The translations under genes were made by a program, and so were the position numbers. Positions 4,643 through 6,731 of a stretch of 6,731 nt of DNA are shown here, in pieces; the first letter of the stretch is position 1, and each line of letters opens with the position of its first letter. Location of the stretch: the NCBI GenBank assembly GCA_016219075.1, contig JACRCJ010000328.1, positions 1 through 6,731 on the forward strand. The letters are read 5' to 3'. The notes beneath the pieces were generated by a model. The model was not told where the DNA came from, did not search any database, and was given only the letters and a program-made list of their open reading frames with translations. This stretch comes from Deltaproteobacteria bacterium (GTDB taxonomy: Bacteria; Desulfobacterota; GWC2-55-46).

Positions 4643-5134
4643 ATGGATATCATGCTCGTAGCAGAACATCTTAAAAAAGAGATAGGCCTCTACAAGGAGT
4701 TCATAACCGTACTCCAGAAGGAGACTGAAAATATCGTCGGGCGCGACTATAAGGGGCTCTACGAGACAGCCGGCCTTAAAGAGGGCCTGATCATCCGTAT
4801 CGAGAGGGCCGGAAGGTCGCGCGCCTCCCTGATGCATGAGGCCGCCTCTTCACTCGGCATCCAGGGGGAGCTTAAGCTGTCATCTGTCATAGAGAAGGTC
4901 TCCGGCAGGGTCAGAGAAGACCTCATGGAGAGCCGCTCCACCATACTCTCGCTTCTTGAGAGCATAAGGGAGATAAACAAGCTCAACAGCCTGGTCGTAA
5001 AGGAATCCCTCGACAACATCAACAAGACGCTCGGATTCCTCGGCAACTTCATGCCGGCGACGGTTTATAACCCGACAGGGGCCTTTGAGGGGACTTGCTC
5101 CGCCAAAGGCTCCCGTTTAAGCGAAGGGGCTTAA
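4643..5134 (+). CDS. flgN: Flagellar export chaperone FlgN
   Basis: FlgN is a cytoplasmic type III chaperone that binds the C-termini of the hook-associated proteins FlgK and FlgL and delivers them to the export gate. The 163-residue product is mostly helical and highly charged, consistent with the FlgN coiled-coil bundle. It has heptad-like stretches in VAEHLKKEIGLYKEFITVLQ (6-25) and the helix containing STILSLLESIREINKLNSLV, then VYNPTGAF, the Tyr-x-x-x-Gly type ending common in the family. FlgN sequences diverge widely, so the call leans on position between flgM and flgK as well as on composition. ATG 4643 (or 4652, residue 4) has no recognisable SD; the upstream bases are only A and T. 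Translation probably depends on ribosomes finishing flgM 4 nt earlier. Confidence 0.88.
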   Translation: MDIMLVAEHLKKEIGLYKEFITVLQKETENIVGRDYKGLYETAGLKEGLIIRIERAGRSRASLMHEAASSLGIQGELKLSSVIEKVSGRVREDLMESRSTILSLLESIREINKLNSLVVKESLDNINKTLGFLGNFMPATVYNPTGAFEGTCSAKGSRLSEGA

Positions 5135-5140
5135 AATCCG

Positions 5141-6731
5141 ATGGCATCTCTGAACTCAGTGCTCGACATAGCCAAGACATCGCTGCTCGCTTCTCAGAAG
5201 GCGATAAGTGTGACGGCGCACAATATCTCCAACGCGAACACGCCCGGGTACACGAGGCAGAGGGCGGTACTTGAACCGATGAACCCGGTGTTAGGCCCGG
5301 GAGGGCTTTTTTTCGGAACGGGCGTCAATGTCGCCACTATCGAGAGGATATACGACAGTTTCCAGGGCTCTCAGCTCAGGGCGGCCGATTCGAAATTAAG
5401 CGGCTACGATACCAGCTACGGGCTTATGAAGACACTTGAGTCCACGCTCTACGACGCGAACGGCGAGGGACTGTCCGCGCCCCTCGACGCTTTCTTCAAC
5501 GCGTTCCACAATGTCGCCAACAACCCCGTGTCAAGCGCGGAAAGGTCTACGCTTCTTGCAAACGCGACTATCCTCGCCGACAGGTTCAACTCCATAGACG
5601 CTTCGATCAGGCAGAACCTCATGAACATCAACAACGCGGTCGAGGCCCAGATCGACAGTGTAAACGCCCTTGCCAAACAGGTGGCTGAGCTCAACAACCA
5701 GATAGGGACCGTCGAGATAGCCGGTGTCACGGCAAACGACCTGAGGGACAAGAGGGACCTGCTCCTGGACGGGATCTCAAAGATCATCGATATAACGACC
5801 CGCGAGGACAAGAACGGCGCGGTGGACGTATATGTGGCCGGAGGCTCTTTCCTCGTCGCCGGTGTGAAGTCTTCTCCTCTTGCCCCCGGGGTCAACGACG
5901 ACAACCCCTATCTCTACGACATAGTCAGCAACGGCTCCGATATAAGCGGATCGATAAGCGGAGGAAGCCTTAAGGGGCTTATGGATGCCAGCTCAAAGTA
6001 CCAGGAGACGCTCGACAAGGTCAACCTTATGGCCGCGACCCTGGTAAAGGAGGTCAACCTTCAGCACAGGGCCGGGTTCGGCCTCGACGGGTCTACCGGG
6101 GTCGATTTCTTCTCCCAGCCGGGCGTCACCATGAAGGCCTCATCGGGAAATACCGGCGGGGCCGTCATAACCGGGGGGGCGGTAACCGACCAGACGCTCC
6201 TGACGCTGTCGGACTACGAGATAAGGTTCGTAGACCCGGCTAACTACACCGTGGTCAACAAGAGTACGAACGCGGTAGTCCAGAACGGGGCATACGCTTC
6301 CGGGGGCGCCATAACCTTCGACGGGATAAGCTTTACGATATCGAACAACACGGCCCCTCCGCTTTCCGGGGACACGTTCACGGTAAGCACTACAAAGTAC
6401 TCGGCGCAAGACATGGGCGTCTCCGTGACAAACACCAATCAGGTGGCTGCGGCGTCTTCAGCCGCAACGCTTCCCGGCGACAACACCAACGCCCTTGCCA
6501 TGGCCGGCATAAAGAACTCGCCCCTGTTGAACGGCGCTACTATAAACCAGTACTTCAACGCCCTTGTCGCGGACATAGGCGTGGTAACCAGCAGCGCGGC
6601 CTCGAGCGCACAGGCTCAGGGCAAGGTGGTCGAGGAGCTTCAGCTCGCGAAGGACTCTCTCTCAGGCGTGTCCCTTGAGGAGGAAGCGATCAACCTGATA
6701 AAGCTGCAGAGGGCTTACGAGGCTTCGGCCA
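5141..6731 (+). CDS. flgK: Hook-filament junction protein FlgK (HAP1), 3' end cut by the window
   Basis: FlgK joins the hook to the filament, and its export is chaperoned by FlgN. The frame is open from ATG 5141 to the window end, giving 530 residues with no stop. It begins MASLNSVLDIAKTSLLASQK, with the axial-protein signature NISNANTPGY at 28-37. A long helical D1 region follows, including AEQ-type helix text such as VEAQIDSVNALAKQVAELNN and NDLRDKRDLLLDGIS, which is highly conserved in FlgK. The central D2 region, about residues 310-430, is Gly/Thr/Ser-rich beta sequence and is variable in the family. The C-terminal helix reads LEEEAINLIKLQRAYEASA at the edge, so only about 15-25 residues should be missing. 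The start is 6 nt after flgN; GAAGGGG (5123-5129) at 11 nt is a weak SD. Confidence 0.96.
   Translation, partial: MASLNSVLDIAKTSLLASQKAISVTAHNISNANTPGYTRQRAVLEPMNPVLGPGGLFFGTGVNVATIERIYDSFQGSQLRAADSKLSGYDTSYGLMKTLESTLYDANGEGLSAPLDAFFNAFHNVANNPVSSAERSTLLANATILADRFNSIDASIRQNLMNINNAVEAQIDSVNALAKQVAELNNQIGTVEIAGVTANDLRDKRDLLLDGISKIIDITTREDKNGAVDVYVAGGSFLVAGVKSSPLAPGVNDDNPYLYDIVSNGSDISGSISGGSLKGLMDASSKYQETLDKVNLMAATLVKEVNLQHRAGFGLDGSTGVDFFSQPGVTMKASSGNTGGAVITGGAVTDQTLLTLSDYEIRFVDPANYTVVNKSTNAVVQNGAYASGGAITFDGISFTISNNTAPPLSGDTFTVSTTKYSAQDMGVSVTNTNQVAAASSAATLPGDNTNALAMAGIKNSPLLNGATINQYFNALVADIGVVTSSAASSAQAQGKVVEELQLAKDSLSGVSLEEEAINLIKLQRAYEASA

Noticed and set aside
5449..5904. Minus-strand open frame (151 codons) opposite flgK
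   Set aside because: It lies wholly inside the conserved D1 region of flgK and its translation is a Ser/Leu/Arg-rich mirror of the flgK codons.

Overview
The window is a single, tightly packed, plus-strand block of flagellar genes from a motile Gram-negative (diderm) bacterium. The order is flgF (3' end) - flgG - flgA - flgH - flgI - small unnamed gene - flgJ - flgM - flgN - flgK (missing its last codons). Genes for both a periplasmic P ring (FlgI with its chaperone FlgA) and an outer-membrane L ring (FlgH lipoprotein) require two membranes. The sequence is GC-rich by eye, with heavy use of AGG for Arg and ATA for Ile. That codon style, this gene order and a FlgJ without a muramidase domain suggest a Desulfobacterota ('deltaproteobacterial') or Nitrospirota-like genome. 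This placement is inference; no marker gene in the window fixes the taxon.

Region 1 (1-3602) encodes the outer axial structure: proximal rod FlgF, distal rod FlgG, FlgA, the L ring and the P ring. Junctions are short or overlapping. flgI starts at a TTG 23 nt inside flgH, with its Shine-Dalgarno (SD) sequence in the flgH coding region. The one sizeable gap, between flgF and flgG, holds a possible GC-rich hairpin.

Region 2 (3611-4218) holds the most unusual gene, a 70-residue protein between flgI and flgJ. It looks like a free-standing histidine-kinase dimerisation/phosphoacceptor (DHp, HisKA-like) helical hairpin with no ATPase domain. It has a strong SD and its stop overlaps the flgJ start. 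FlgJ here is only the rod-binding (rod-cap) domain.

Region 3 (4219-6731) is a late-gene module. A near-consensus sigma-28 (FliA) promoter, TAAAGTTT-N11-GCCCGATA, lies in the only other gap, just upstream of flgM. It would drive flgM (anti-sigma-28), flgN (chaperone for FlgK/FlgL) and flgK (hook-filament junction). This gives the usual feedback: completed hooks export FlgM, freeing FliA to make more FlgM, FlgN and FlgK. The flgM leader has a small GGA-loop hairpin plus a GGA-containing SD, a layout that could bind CsrA. flgN has no recognisable SD and is probably translated by coupling to flgM.

No RNA genes, mobile elements, CRISPR arrays or minus-strand genes are supported.
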